DNA from: Branchipolynoe longqiensis
Taxonomy: Eukaryota > Annelida > Polychaeta > Phyllodocida > Polynoidae
Direction of reading: 5' to 3'
Length of the DNA stretch: 64,000 bases
NCBI GenBank assembly: GCA_030323885.1
Contig: CM059186.1
Span: 146,817,810 to 146,881,809, forward strand
Shown here: positions 1 to 12,298 of the stretch, piece after piece
Position numbering within the stretch: position 1 is the first letter of the stretch
How the letters are laid out: every line of letters begins with the position of its first letter
Notes under the pieces: generated by a model
The model's database searches: none
What the model saw: the letters and a program-made list of their open reading frames with translations, nothing else
Told to the model about the DNA's origin: nothing
Program-made: the position numbers and the translations under genes

Positions 1-289
1 AATACCAAATATTTGGTTATTTCAAAGTACTATATCTGAGTAGTGATAATTGGAGGCAATGATAAACCATCTTTATCCTGGGTAAGTAGCCAGGCATTGC
101 AATGGATAACACCATAGATAATGGAACATCAGCATTAACTAGACATTTAATCAAATACAAATAAATAACGGTTTAGTTTACAACCAAAGTTTACATCAAA
201 TAACATATGGTTTCTGAATGTGTATGCAGGCAAGAGTGTGTCGTTCAACAGATATATAGACTATTTATTTCACTATGTATCCCTTTAAA

Positions 290-545
290 GATAGTGGATG
301 AGGATGTCATCAGACAGGCTACCAAAGCAGATCCTCTATTCTCAACTGTCTTCTGGTTACAGAAAGAGAAGGTGCCCTCGTCTCCGGTTCAATGATACCA
401 TCAAGAGAAACCTGAAGCTGAGAGACATTAAGACCGACTCATGGATGTAACTCTCACAGTAGAGAGCTAAATGGAGAGTGGCAGTCAAGTAATGAAAGCA
501 GTCCTTGTCACATCGCGACCGACAGCATGATGATGATGATCCCTT
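290..545 (+). mobile_element. LINE reverse-transcriptase C-terminal scrap with 3' tail
   Basis: Broken reading frames show a basic segment, RRRCPRLRFNDTIKRNL, followed by a Trp and RAKWR, typical of the C-terminal end of LINE ORF2 proteins. It ends in a (GAT)n tail. The last 75 bases recur at 59886-59980, so both are 3' ends of one family. It is 5'-truncated and has stops. Confidence 0.6.
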
Positions 546-640
546 TAAACAAATTATAAAATACATATATGATGTATTATTTGTACATGAAAAACAATTA
601 ATTAAGATGGTATTTTATATGTACAGAATAGAACGTTGGC

Positions 641-713
<73 letters not shown>
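641..713. repeat. (TA)n microsatellite
   Basis: About 70 bases of nearly pure TA repeat with one TG interruption in the middle. Confidence 0.95.
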
Positions 714-716
<3 letters not shown>

Positions 717-1121
717 CGCCGTTCCGCTTCATTGAACTAGCAACTGTAACCACCTCTTTCACTCCAGTTTCTAATATGGCCCTGCTAGTGCTTTTAGAAT
801 GAATCGACAACAGCGTGGCTATTCAATCGAAAATATTAAATCGAGTTGATGTTTTATTATATCATAATTAGGTAGTCATTGTATAAATACACATTTTTTA
901 ATGTTGTTTGAAATAGGAATTAAACAATTTTTATGACAAAAATGGTTGATTTTTGTTCAAGGTGGATCCTCTCCCCCTAATATGTAGTTGATAATGGGCA
1001 GTAAATGAATTGGGTAACTGTGACCTTCTACAGCTTTGTCAGCTTCCTTTAAAGATCTGGTCATGTGATTTAACCATGTATTCCTTTCATAAAGTACAAA
1101 AAAAGTAAAGGCTGTTTTACT
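713..1121. other. AT-rich stretch, nothing recognised
   Basis: No coding pattern, repeat unit or RNA gene was seen here. Confidence 0.5.
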
Positions 1122-1390
1122 TAATGACATCTCTAGAGCACATTGGTTTTTTGTATTATTGGCTATTGAATGTCAAACATATGGTCATTCTGACATATTT
1201 CTTTGGAGGAAACCCACTGCTGCCACATAGGCTACTCTTTCCGATAAGCAGGAAGGGCTCTTTTATATGCACTTCCCACGGACAGGACAGCACATACCAC
1301 AGCCTTTAATGAACCAGTTGTAGACCACCGGTTGGAACGGAAAATATCCCAAACTGCAAATGGGTCTACTGAGCAGGATCGATAGGATGA
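1122..1390 (+). mobile_element. Short interspersed element, shared with 62985-63935
   Basis: The stretch begins TCTAGAGCACATTG and runs through CAAACATATGGTCATTCTGAC and CCACAGCCTTTAATGAACCA to TTGGAACGGAAAATATCCCA. The same order of words occurs at the right end of the window, where the copy continues into a tRNA-like 3' segment. I recognise this as a retroposon type common in molluscan genomic sequence (from memory, not checked). Confidence 0.7.
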
Positions 1391-1814
1391 CCAACAGAAA
1401 ATAGTTGATGTATTTCGGCTGTCGCATTGTCACTGCAATCACTTCCATCAAGGATTTTATATATAAGGATGTCAAAGCAAGGCTGTTTGAGGTTCTCCCA
1501 GCATGCAATCCGAAAATACAGCCGCCATATTATAAGCATGATAATGAGCGATGATAGGGGCATTATATTTTATATAGCTAGACATATGATGTTTACAGTT
1601 AGACCCTGCGTGTCTTCTGCTCTTCTCTCGAACGTCACACTTTTGAAAAGATGGTTGCAATAGTCATATCTGGCTGGATTTCTAAGGCATCATAAACCAT
1701 GTTGGTTTAATACAAAATAAAACCACCAAAGGACTATAGGTCTATCTGTAAATGCCGGCATACTACTAGGCTATATCATATGCATTACATGGCCAATTAT
1801 CACGCTTTCCAAAG
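1391..1814. other. Intergenic sequence, nothing recognised
   Basis: No gene or repeat family was identified between the two flanking SINE-type elements. Confidence 0.4.
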
Positions 1815-1816
1815 GA

Positions 1817-2140
1817 CCAGACGGAATGGCCGAATGAGTTAGAGGGTCCGTCTCCCGTGTTGGTAGATCGTGGGGTCGTGGGTTCGAACCCTGGTCGAGT
1901 CAAACCAATGATTAAAAATTGATACTTGTCGCTTCCTAGCCTGGCGCTCGGCATTATTAGGATAGGAAAAGGACTGGTTGGCGCAGTGTCAGGATAATGT
2001 GACTGAGTGGGATATCAGGTCATGGTGCTGGTGGCATGGTCTTCCAGTGGGGCAGCACTATAAAGTCGCCATGAGTGCACACTGTCACAAATCGGTACCC
2101 GTCCTGATAGGACCTTAGATGTTGCTAGGACGTAAAACAA
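1817..2140 (+). mobile_element. tRNA-derived SINE (main family), full-length with tRNA head
   Basis: The head contains TGGCCGAATGAGTTAGAG (A-box-like) and GGGTTCGAACC (B box). The body contains GTCAAACCAATGA, GGCGCTCGGCATTATTAGGA and GATAATGTGACTGAGTGGGA. The tail is CTTAGATGTTGCTAGGACGT followed by AAAACAACAAA. This is the reference copy; many others occur in the window. Confidence 0.88.
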
Positions 2141-2214
2141 CAAACATAAAATAACGCTGTCAAAATGGCCAATTATCCTGCTTTATGACGTCACTTAAAC
2201 ATCTATCCCTCCAT

Positions 2215-2480
2215 GGTCGAGTCAAACCAATGACTTGAAAATCGGTGCTTGTCACTTCCTAGCCAGGCGCTCGGCATTATTAGGACAGGGCAAGGACTGG
2301 TGTGCTCAGTGGCAGGATAATGTGACTGAGTGGGATACCAAGTCATGGTCCCGGCAGCCTGGTTTCCCAGTGAGACAGCACTATAAAGTCGCCATGAGTG
2401 CGCACTGTCACAAGTCGGTACCCGTCCTGATATGACCTTAGATGGTGCTAGGACGTAAAACAACAACAAACAAACAAACA
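2215..2480 (+). mobile_element. tRNA-derived SINE (main family), head missing
   Basis: It starts within the body at GGTCGAGTCAAACCAATGAC and runs to the tail GGTGCTAGGACGTAAAACAA, followed by (CAAA)n. It lies 75 bases from the previous copy in the same orientation. Confidence 0.88.
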
Positions 2481-2790
2481 AACAAACTCTACTTCTCTTC
2501 CACTCTACTTCTCTTCCTCTCTTCCGCACTTTCTCTTTTCCTCTCATATTCTCTTCCTATCTCAATCTCGCCCTCTCTCACAGATGCATTTAGTCTAAAT
2601 GACCGTTAATAAACTTCAGAACAACATATTTGATTAGGTTACCGGGAAATATTTATTTCAGAACTAAGGACAATCCCATGGCAAAGATCGCAATAATTAG
2701 GCCTATGATCAACTGTGACGGATAATAATCTGCATAGTTTGAAACAATCTATTCACTGGAATATATTTACGTGCCCAAACATGGTCTTAA

Positions 2791-3384
2791 GCTGTATTCA
2801 CACGGACAAAATGTGAGGCGTATCACACAAATCGAATCAGGTGAAGCGAATTAGGCGCCCGTTCACACGGACACTGCGTGAGGCGGAAGTGGATATCTGC
2901 GCATGAGCAAGTCCAGGCTAACCAGCGCCATTTTGGGTTCGACGACGCCGGCACCAGAGAGTGTGGGTTCGACCTAGATATGTATTTAATGATTCATATT
3001 GGTTTGGAACGGTCAAAACTTCTGCTGGGCAGTGAAACCCTACAAATAAATGATGAAAAAAATATCTGTGCATAGATAGCGGTTTCATTAATTAAATTAT
3101 ATAATATGCGCTTTTGATCGACCGGAAAGTCAACAAACTGATGTGTCGACTGCGCATGCATGTGACGTCCTAAATCGCTTCATATGCGTTCACACGGACA
3201 GGGTAGAATGCCTCAGAGTAAATCGCTTCGTGTAGACCACCTCGCGATGCGTTTTACAGTAGGCGATTTATATGAATCGATTCAGCCCTAAAACGCCTCA
3301 CCGTCGCGTTCACACGGCAAATGTGAGTCGCAGTACGCGAGGCGTTTCGCGTGAGGCGTTTTACCTCGCCCGTGTGAATACAGC
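2791..3384. mobile_element. TTAA-flanked inverted-repeat element with ACACGG motif
   Basis: Left end TTAA-GCTGTATTCACACGG; right end CCGTGTGAATACAGC followed by TTTA. The interior repeats the words TTCACACGGACA, GTGAGGCG and CGCCTCA on both strands, so the whole element could fold on itself. It has no coding capacity. Confidence 0.75.
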
Positions 3385-4790
3385 TTTATTATAAGTTATA
3401 GTCTCTGTGGTCATGATGTGGCTATTGATGCCATTCAGCCCCTACTCCCCTGTTAGCGATGGAGGTCATGGAGTACTTACAGACTTGGAGAGTAATGCAA
3501 ACCCTACTATCACTTAGAGTAAATTTGAATCCTTTTGAGGACACGTTATAACATATGTAAGTTCACCCTCCCTTCTCAATATATCAATAGGGTGCTCAAT
3601 CTGCTGGACAGGTCAGTCCGTAGGCCTACCTATTGGGTTTGATCTCAAATAGACAAGTGCAATATATTTTGAGCTTTCCGGAATAGGAATATTTTGTTAT
3701 GATATATCAGGGAGATTTGGGGAGTGTTAGAACTGACACAACTAAATCTAGATATATAGATCTAACCTACAGGTGATTAGTCAAATCAAACACGTGTAGG
3801 CTGCCGTTCGCGCAATCGACGTAGGCCTACAAATCACGTCATGAAACGCGACAACCGCATCACTTGTTCGCTTTTGTTGTTGTTGTTGGGTTTTTGGGGG
3901 TTTTTTTTCAAATTTTTATTCCAGTTGAATAACATCTTTTTTCACCACCGAGGCGCTGGTCTTCCGGCCTTAACAATTATAGTGCATATGAACTATTTAT
4001 GGATGAGACGATGCGATGGTATGAACAATATAGACAGTAGTAGGTTAAAATGAGGCATTACAAATATAGTGGGGATCTTATTTTGCACATGTAGACTGGA
4101 GAATAGCCATTTACCTTTAGACTATATCAGCGATTTGATGATCATACCTGTGAGGAGACATTAATATAATGGGCATGACTTGCTGATACAGGTAGTCATG
4201 GATTTTGGATTATGCAAATAATGGTTGCACGACTCATTTAAATTGTCTTGGGTCAACTATAGCTTTGTCAGTAGTATATATGTTTTATTGATTTAGTCAG
4301 GTGTTATAGGCTGGTGGGTATACTTTGGTAGTTGTTATTTCTTTCACTCTTTTTGCCAGGGGGGGGGGGGGGGGGATATCAGAGAGGGAGAGGGAAGGGA
4401 GTGGTTTGGGACTATGTATTTATTTCAGTTCTCAACGTTTGTGGTCTATCCTAGGTTAGGTGTTTATTAATGTATGTCTACGATGCTGGGCTACTCAAAC
4501 CTTTGAATCTAGAATCTTGAAATTGGCAGGTGGAGGGGTTTGTTGTATTATGATCGGATAGCGATAATAACATGCAATGCTTTGTTTAAACATGACTAGG
4601 GAGTCACAGTAAGCCTATGTGTGTGGGTTACGGTCATGTCAGGAACCACGTCGAACCTGCTTTATGACGACACCATCCCGAACTGCAGTCACGCCGCGCA
4701 GACATCAGAGACAGCTGGTTTGCCATGAAGGCTACGGCTATAACGCATAATGTACCAAGCTCAGGCGATGCACTCCTCAATCGACTGTCT
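3385..4790. other. Intergenic sequence with G run
   Basis: Mostly unique AT-rich sequence. It contains a run of 15 G at about 4361-4375 and a fragment near 3950-3975 (GAGGCGCTGGTCTTCCGGCC) shared with the retroposon ends at 57.7 and 63.1 kb. No gene was recognised. Confidence 0.5.
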
Positions 4791-4791
4791 G

Positions 4792-5275
4792 GGAACTTTA
4801 ATAGCCATCCATGTGACAGGACGGTGTGAGTCAACTACATGTGTTCACGAAGTACAGCCTACTCTTCCTGCCCCTCCTTTCCGGCTCCTCTCCTTCCTCC
4901 TCCTCCTCGTCTTCCCGGAACTTTAATAGCCATCCATGTGACAGGCCGGTGTGAGTCTACTACACGTGTTCACGAAGTACAGCCTACTCTTCCTCCCCCT
5001 CCTTTCCTCCTCCTCTCCTTCCTCCTCCTCCTCGTCTTCCTGGAACTTTAATAGCCATCCATGTGACAGGCCGGTGAGAGTCTCCTACAGATGTTCACGA
5101 AGTACATCCTACTCTTCCTCCCCCTCCTCTCCTTCCTCCTCCTCCTCGTCTTCCTGGAACTTTAATAGCCATCCATGTGACAGGCCGGTGTGAGTCTACT
5201 ACACGTGTTCACGAAGTACAGCCTACTCTTCCTCCCCCTCCTTTCCTCCTCCTCTCCTTCCTCCTCATCCTCGTC
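4792..5275. repeat. 125-bp tandem repeat, about 4 units
   Basis: The word GGAACTTTAATAGCCATCCA occurs at 4792, 4917, 5042 and 5156. Each unit contains a unique part (AGTCTACTACACGTGTTCAC) and a C/T-rich part (TCCTCCCCCTCCTTTCC). The third spacing is 114 instead of 125 bases owing to a shorter pyrimidine tract. Confidence 0.9.
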
Positions 5276-5905
5276 TTCCTCCCCCTCCCTCTCTCCCCAC
5301 CCCTCCCTTTCCCCGTCCTCTTCCATTTATGATATGCCTATCCTCGTGAGACTTTCACCTAAATACTCATTTATTGACGCTCATGTCACATTTTTAAACA
5401 AAAACATTTTAAGTGCACCGACTACGTCACCACTAGTGTCCTATATGTTATTACATAACATTGTACATAATTATGTTCCTCTGGTATTTTATAGCAAATC
5501 CGCCATCATATTTTAAATCTCAATCGATGTAATAACTATGTAAAGGACAAAAATACATCAAAATAGACTAAGAATACCAGTTACAACAGTACTTTTGAGA
5601 TTGGTGTGGAAAGGGTAGCTTAGGACTACCTGTTAAACGAGAAAAGTGTTCGATGCAGTGCCCCAGTGGAGCTGTACCAAGTTCTTCTCCACATAATGTG
5701 ACACTTTCTAGATTTATAGCTAGAAAGCTGATGTTTAAAGGATTCTTACTGTAGCTGGTAATCTATTTGACCTTTATTTTACTGGTCAAGAATCCAACAG
5801 TATACTTTGATTATCAATTTCTCAATTTTATTAAAGATTGTATTATACGTATTTACTGGTTCAAACTCATTCGCCAGTGGCAGCACCTTCAACTAGTTCC
5901 AAATG
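5276..5905. other. Intergenic sequence, nothing recognised
   Basis: AT-rich, with no supported gene or repeat. Confidence 0.4.
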
Positions 5906-6648
5906 ATAGAGTACATCACCGTTCCAGCGGTGCGGTGCATTGTGGGATGCGTCAGAGCAAAACAAACCCGCGAGAAGCACATGGTACATGCTAATACACT
6001 GGGTGCAGCTATGAAATGTGCTAGTTTCAGCTCTTGTTTGAAATATAGAATACCAACTAAAATATATATATAATAAATTAAGATATTAATCTTTTATCTA
6101 GCATTGCATTTACATCAATATAATATGCACATCTTATGCCATGTGCATTTAGATTTAGACAAATCTGGGCACTCAGACCAGTGTTAGAGCCATAGCCAAT
6201 CAGTTTTACTTATTTTTGAAATTTTCATGTTTTTATTTATATCCTATGGTTAATGACATGTAGAACTAGAACATTAGTAGGGTTAATCAGATATTGGTTA
6301 TATATTTCTCTGAAACAAGTGTATGTTGACACATTTGGTATTTTAATATTTAGAACAAGAATTAATAATGGTGATGTGGATATCACTGATTGTTCTGTGT
6401 GGAATTGTGTGTTTCTTAGCTCAAAATGTTTAGTTATGGCTAGTTTTGTCTTAGCTATATTCATCAGATCATTATATTGCATGTGTGCATACATGTTTAT
6501 GCCAAATTGTTATGTATTTCTATTCATTTTGAATAAAAATCAAAGTGTTTCCCTGCGCGTATCGACAAACTCAATGGCCATTCGCATTTGCTTTGCTGCC
6601 AATGCCGTTTTCAGCGCATGCGCAGTTGGAACCATGATCCTGTCTATT
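5906..6648. mobile_element. Non-autonomous DNA transposon, ATAGACTACATCAC inverted ends
   Basis: The ends read ATAGAGTACATCACCGTTCC and GGAACCATGATCCTGTCTAT, imperfect inverted repeats. The left 350 bases match the right half of the element at 47881-48454 in inverse orientation (for example CATAGCTGCACCCAGTGTAT), and the right end shares the GCGCATGCG-containing terminus. Confidence 0.8.
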
Positions 6649-8224
6649 CCCTGGCATGATTAATGTTTCGGTGGATCCTCACTTAGTGGATCCTCACAAG
6701 TTTTCTCTGAGTTCTTTGCCATTGTACATTATTAAATATACATCATTTTACCACGTTCTTGTCGACACCTTTGATATTCTAAGGGTGGATGAGTCTAGAT
6801 CTATCTAGGGTTTCGACTTTAAAATTGGTAGGCCCATCCCGTGTTCATCTTGCTTAACGCTCCGTTTTTCCCTTTTCTTTTCAAGGCTACGAGTTAGTGA
6901 ATACAAACCAGGAGAAACACACAAGTAGGCCTAATGGCCAACGACTTCAATAAATTCACGAAGCGAAAAGGAAATACCACGATTGAATGCCCCTACAGAC
7001 TTGGAAGCACCTACAAGTGAATCCAGCCAGTTCTCTGAGGTTTTTCATGTTTTATTTTTACAATTAAAAAAAATATATATTATTACCATCATCACTATTA
7101 CCACATTCATATATTAACTTATCCACAAATATCAACAATTTCAGAACTTCTTTATTGGCGAATTTATTAACATCGATTGTTTGTTTAAACAACAAAATAC
7201 ATTTTGCATTTTGTACACATATATACAATATTTGGAGAGCATAATTCTCATAATTAAAATAACACTAATTTAATATCGACTACCCACGCTCCGACTCTAG
7301 ATTGACTAAATATCGCAAGTGAATCAGACATTCCTTCTTCAAGACAATATTCTTCAAACAATATGAAACCAAGAATAATATGAATAAGCAATGCTTAGGA
7401 CCGACCCCCCTTGGTGGCTGTATTCGACTACAGAAAAATAGGATTTAAAGTATTTTATGATTGCACATGTATTTTTTTTACTACACTCGCGGTGTTCAAT
7501 TCGAAATTCTAGTAACTCGGGTGACTGGAGTCGCGGTCATGATAATCGTTTACGGTCGTCGTTTCCGCGGAATAGACCATTAATATTGCCAAATATGCCA
7601 AATTGTTCTTTATTTCTATTAATTTTGAATAAAATCTAAGTTTTGCACTGCATGTATCAGCAAATTCAATGGCAGTGGGTATTTGTTTTGCTCTCGACTA
7701 TATTATTAACCAATCACTGTCGTCAAACCTGTTTGCTGCCTAGTGAAGTTCAATGAGCTATTTCCGTTTCCGTTTGCTGGATTTTGGCTATTATGCAATT
7801 GAACACGAGTATACAATTGGCGGCCCCCCATATAGTGCTATTTCCGTTTCTGTTTGCTGGATTTTGGTGATTTCATTTTCCGCCTCTATGAGTACGAGTA
7901 TTGTCTATGTATATACACGTGTTAGTCCTTAGCCTCCCCACTAGGTGGGTCGGTATTATTTGTAATAAAAGAAATTGGGGATCATAGTTGATCTGTTTCA
8001 AAGAACGGAATCCATATTCACCGGTGTCTGTTTGGTACGAGGCCTTATTTTATCGGTTCAATTAACTCTTTGGCATGGCTATCATAAAAGGTTAAAGTAC
8101 CTTGAAGAGTAGGGTTTAGGGATTAAGTACGTCAGTGTAGATACTAGCTTGTACCTTAGGCATGTTTTAAAAAAAGAATTACATTAGTTGATTAAGCAGG
8201 GTAAATTTCCATGGTGGACAATTG
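6649..8224. other. Intergenic sequence with element fragments
   Basis: Contains at 7572-7700 a partial copy of the right end of the preceding element (GCCAAATTGTTCTTTATTTC) and a local duplication of about 95 bases around 7755-7870 (GCTATTTCCGTTTC twice). No gene was recognised. Confidence 0.5.
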
Positions 8225-8490
8225 GTCTTCCTCATTCCACTGCCCCTTGCCTTATCCTAGTAATGCCGAGCGCCAGGCCAGGTAGTGACAAATATAACTT
8301 TTTAAGTCATTGGTTTGACTCGGCCAGGGGTGTAGTGACAAGTATAATTTTTTAAGTCATTGGTTTGACTCAGCCAGGGGTGTATTGACAAGTATAATTG
8401 TTTAAGTCATTGGTTTGACTCAGCCAGGGGTCCGAATCCCACGACTTATGAGAACGGGAGGCGGACGCTCAACTCACTCAGCCATCGCAT
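8225..8490 (-). mobile_element. tRNA-derived SINE (main family), degraded
   Basis: Reverse-orientation copy. The segment CAAGTATAATTTTTTAAGTC with TTTGACTCGGCCAGGGGTGT is triplicated in a roughly 57-bp tandem repeat at 8275-8430. It then runs into the head, ACTCACTCAGCCATCGC. Confidence 0.75.
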
Positions 8491-8598
8491 CTTACTGCTC
8501 TTACCCTCCCCATAACCACCCACTTTTGGATGGTGGATAAAAAAATAGTTATGCCCTGTATTTAAGCATTTAATAAAACATTACAAAGGAAAAGTATA

Positions 8599-8776
8599 CA
8601 GTAAAACCTCTCTAACCGACCACCTCCACATATCGACCACTCCCCTATATCGATCGCTTTATTTGGGTTCCAAAAATACCATTGTAACCATATTCTAACT
8701 CCCTAAACCTCCCACCTCGCAAAATGGACCTCTTAAAGTCGGTCCCATGGTCGGTCGATTTAGAGAGGTTTTACTG
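8599..8776. mobile_element. pogo-like MITE with TA target duplication
   Basis: Ends CAGTAAAACCTCTCTAACCG and its inverse, flanked by TA on both sides. Two more copies lie at 14775-14970 and 58151-58324. TA target and CAGT ends fit the Tc1/mariner-pogo group. There is no transposase inside. Confidence 0.85.
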
Positions 8777-8778
8777 TA

Positions 8779-9572
8779 CTACAGGAGGGTGGGGGGTGGG
8801 GGGGGGTGCTCCATCAATGCGCAGAAAGGAAGAAAAAAACATTGTCCCGCTATGATTTATACTCGCATAATTCGTTATACATCACATATTAACTAACCTA
8901 GACGCCCGGCCTTCATGGCCTTCGCATAACCCCGAGTATGAATATAAAACCGTAACAAATCCAGGGACTGTTGGGCCACCCTCCACACTACTCATACCAA
9001 CAGTTCATATCCACATAATAGAGTATATACATTACATATGATATAGCGTAATACAAAAAATATATATGTACACTATATAATTACAATATATCATATACAC
9101 ATACAAATAATTATGAAAAAGATACCAGCGATATATGTAACTAAAATCACAGAAATGCACCATCAATAAATGTTTGAGAAACATTATTCAGTTAGAACCA
9201 TTCAGGTCTATAGCTACGGTGAAGATTTGTTCAAAGCAGATTAACTTGTTCAATATTAGTTTTGCTACGTTATTTTATTCCATATGTTATTAAGTAATGA
9301 GAATGGCACAGTTTGGGGGGAATTTTTTTTTTTTATATCTAACAAACAGACATTTTGTTTCCAATTTGCTGCGTTCTTTCTCTTTGCTTTGTTTTGTTAA
9401 GTGTTCAAGTCAACAATCCTTAACAAACTCTATGTCAAATGTCAGCTTAATATCGACATAATATTAACAAGTACAACCAGTCAAGAGTACCCTAAACTCT
9501 CAATAATACACACTTCGAGTCAGCCTCCTCACAAGGATTTTGTGCAGTATTCCTGCGTGGACTACATCACCC
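8779..9572. other. Intergenic AT-rich sequence
   Basis: No gene was recognised. There is a G-rich tract at 8786-8808. Confidence 0.4.
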
Positions 9573-9576
9573 TTAA

Positions 9577-10032
9577 GGCTTTGTCACACCTCGCCGGATT
9601 GGGCAAACGGAAAGAAACCGAACGAAGTCTGTTTGATATCCGGCAAAGTCCGGTTTGTGTCCCTTGCATATCCGTTGATATCTGGCCTGATCCGTTACAA
9701 GTTTTGAGCATGCACAAAACTTCTAATGGATTGCGCCGGACTGATGTATGCGGTTATTATCCATTACCGTCCGTTCCCATCTGTTACATATCCATTACAC
9801 GTCCATTGCTGTTCGTTACAGCTCTTTTTGTATACTGAATTGTCCGTTGATCGTTAGATACCTTATCAACTGTTACCATCCGTTACCGTCTGTTACCCGT
9901 CCGTTGTCGTCTGTTACTTGTCCATTACCGTCCGTTACATAATCGATACATTTCACGTCCGAATCACACCGGACTAGAATATTTTTGTCCAGCTCTATCC
10001 GTTTCCTCAATCCGGCGAGGTGTGACAGGGGC
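9577..10032. mobile_element. TTAA-flanked inverted-repeat element, TCCGTTAC interior
   Basis: Left end TTAA-GGCTTTGTCACACCTCGCC; right end GGCGAGGTGTGACAGGGGC followed by TTTA. The interior is largely a degenerate repeat of CCGTTAC and CCATTAC words (9740-9940). No coding capacity. Confidence 0.8.
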
Positions 10033-10412
10033 TTTACTGTATCAATGCGCCTTCCTATATTTATTGCGCACGTGTTAAGTTGGTACAGGGTTACATTCTG
10101 CTCCATTGAACGACGCTAATACTATAACAAGAGACTAGAATATAGTTCCATCCCGAATAGCAACGTAGCTCTGTGAATGTACAATAAAAACACAAAAGAC
10201 ATGATTGTACACAATACCAGGTATCACAATAGTCCCGTGACTGGGTAAAGTGTTTTGAAATGGCCGTCCGTCTTTGGCTTCGACACATATCAAGCAACTC
10301 CGCCCATCCACTACTATTACGTATGTTTATGTGTATGTAAAATCATGCCTTTCGGTTGTAGTAAGCCATGGATAAGATCGGACATAAATGACGTTGAAGT
10401 GTGGGAGGTAAA

Positions 10413-10838
10413 GGCCCTGTCACATTACGGCGTATGGCGGGAGCGTATTGAAAACCTACGTAGGTCCTGCGCGTGCCGGCCTATGATGACATTTGGTGAC
10501 CTTTCGGGTGGTTTTGAGCGTATGTGGAACCTACGAGGAGCGTACGAGGAGCGTATGGGAGCGTGCTGTGACATTTTTTGACAGTATGGGCCATACGCCC
10601 TCATAGGTCGGTTTTTTTTTTAGCATGCACAAAAAAATTTGGACGGACGGATTTATGAAAGCGTTATGGCGGCGTATGCCTCATACGCTTCACATACACC
10701 GGCATCTGGCGGCATCTGCGGCGTATGAGTAGCGTATGAGTAGCGTATGCGTAGCGTATACGGCGTATGCCGACGTATATGACGTAACGTGCTTACGCCG
10801 CCATACGCTCCCGCAAAAAACCCTAATGTGACAGCCCC
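10413..10838. mobile_element. TTAA-flanked inverted-repeat element, GCGTATG interior
   Basis: Left end GGCCCTGTCACATTACGGCG after TAAA; right end TAATGTGACAGCCCC before TTAA. Most of the interior is built from GCGTATG words on both strands, densest at 10720-10770. It shares the GGGGC-TGTCACA terminus with the element at 9577. Confidence 0.82.
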
Positions 10839-11297
10839 TTAAAGGATGGGTTTGATGCCAAAGTGAATAAGTACTATTGCATCTCGTCTCACTCACTCAC
10901 TCACTCACTTACACACACTGACATCATCATCATCATTACTCCTTTAACAGTGAGGGTCATTGGAACACCACAGATGACTTTGCGACCAGTTTTCTCCTTT
11001 TTTCCTGTTCCCCACTTCCATATGGGATTTACCGAACCCCAGGCCTGTCCATTCCCTGATGTTGTCTTCCAACCTCTTCCTTTCCTTGTCTGCCTTGTCT
11101 TCTTTCCCCTTTCAGGAGTTTATGATAGGATCGCCAACGGCAAACAAAGCAATCTAATTATATCATTAATACTGTCAATGTGTTCTAATGATATAAACAT
11201 GATGAAGGCCCTCGCCCCTCGCCACACACACACACATCCACATCACACACACACAATGATAGTCATGGGGAGGCGACTTACATCAGAGTGCCACTGT
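10839..11297. other. Intergenic sequence with short microsatellites
   Basis: Contains (ACTC)n near 10890 and (CA)n near 11223-11256. No gene was recognised. Confidence 0.5.
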
Positions 11298-11570
11298 CAG
11301 GGTCCGTGCACATGAGAAGATATTGAATTCAAGGCGACTTCAAGGCTGTTTTTTATAGGAATTCAAGACTATTTCCATTGGTATTTCAGGGGGGGAGGGA
11401 AACAATGGCGAATGGCACTTTCAGATTAATTTAGATCAGTCGGAATGGTTTAATGGAATTAAGGCTTTTCAAGACTAATTACCCAAAATAGGTTAAATTC
11501 AAGGCTTTCCAAGGCCTTGAAATGGAAGAAATGAAGTTTTTAAGAGTTTCAAGGCCCCGTACGGACCCTG
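11298..11570. mobile_element. MITE, CAGGGTCCGTAC ends, copy 1
   Basis: Ends CAGGGTCCGTGCACATG and CCCCGTACGGACCCTG. The interior is rich in TTCAAGGCTTTTCAAG words. Other copies lie at 34296-34566, 46968-47254 and 54862-55144, with a partial copy at 25651-25725. Confidence 0.85.
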
Positions 11571-12109
11571 CAATGTGGTTCCATGTTTAGGACCCTCGCC
11601 TCAAAATGCAGTGGAGCGGATCTGAGTGTCAGTCTAGTTAGCAACTCCCCACCCCCTCCCTACCCATTAACACTCACGCAATGTTAATAATTATCAACAT
11701 TTGTCATAACTGTTCAAGAAGTAAAACACTATCTCACCGCACATTTACTAAGATGTTATAGCCCGATATTGGGTCATGGTCCCGAATGGCTATGGAACAA
11801 TTATTGACCAAGTTGAGGCCTCAACCGATGCACATCACATAGTGACATAGGCATGAAGGACTCTAACCGTATGTTTATCCACTATAGCATTTTTAGTAAA
11901 TACCTTTTGTAACTTTTAATAACAATTTCATTCATGCAACTTGACAACAAAACGCTGATATCGGAGCAGACCCACTTGGATATGGTGTTGTTATCAGAAC
12001 AGGTAGTCCAGTGAATTATCACCATAGATAATGAACACAACAGTTATTTACAAATTCACCTATTGTCACCGAGATGGACCAACAAGTGTCCGCTTTCCAA
12101 AGCACAATA
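11571..12109. other. Intergenic sequence, nothing recognised
   Basis: No gene, RNA or repeat family was identified. Confidence 0.4.
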
Positions 12110-12298
12110 CAGTCAACTCTCGTTAATCCGGAGTACATTTATCCCAGCAGCCAATAGTAGATTAGTGAGATTGTGGGATAAATGATTTTGTCAAAGAATT
12201 GAAGGATAAATTTAATGGTGGAAATTTGTTCCAAAGATGTTTTGATCAGATAGTGAAGTTTTCGGGTTAAATTAGGTCAGACTAATTTGAGCTGACTG
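12110..12298. mobile_element. pogo-like MITE, second type
   Basis: Ends CAGTCAACTC and GAGCTGACTG between TA dinucleotides. The interior has GGATTA/TAATCC and GGGTTAAATTAGGTC words, as in many non-autonomous pogo elements. One copy was seen. Confidence 0.6.

Noticed and set aside
1817..1900. Possible tRNA gene at the head of the first SINE
   Set aside because: It is followed by the same body and tail as a dozen other copies.
4640..4830. Possible coding patch (SRRADIRDSWFAMKA on the plus strand)
   Set aside because: It vaguely resembles a LINE segment before the reverse transcriptase, but it is too short and has no continuing motif to support a call.
5190..5516. Ser-rich open frame
   Set aside because: Derived from the C/T-rich 125-bp tandem repeat.
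9401..9838. 145-codon open frame
   Set aside because: Its second half lies in a low-complexity inverted-repeat element and the first half shows no recognisable motif or coding-like composition.
10255..10581. 108-codon open frame
   Set aside because: More than half lies inside the TTAA-flanked GCGTATG element; no motif recognised.
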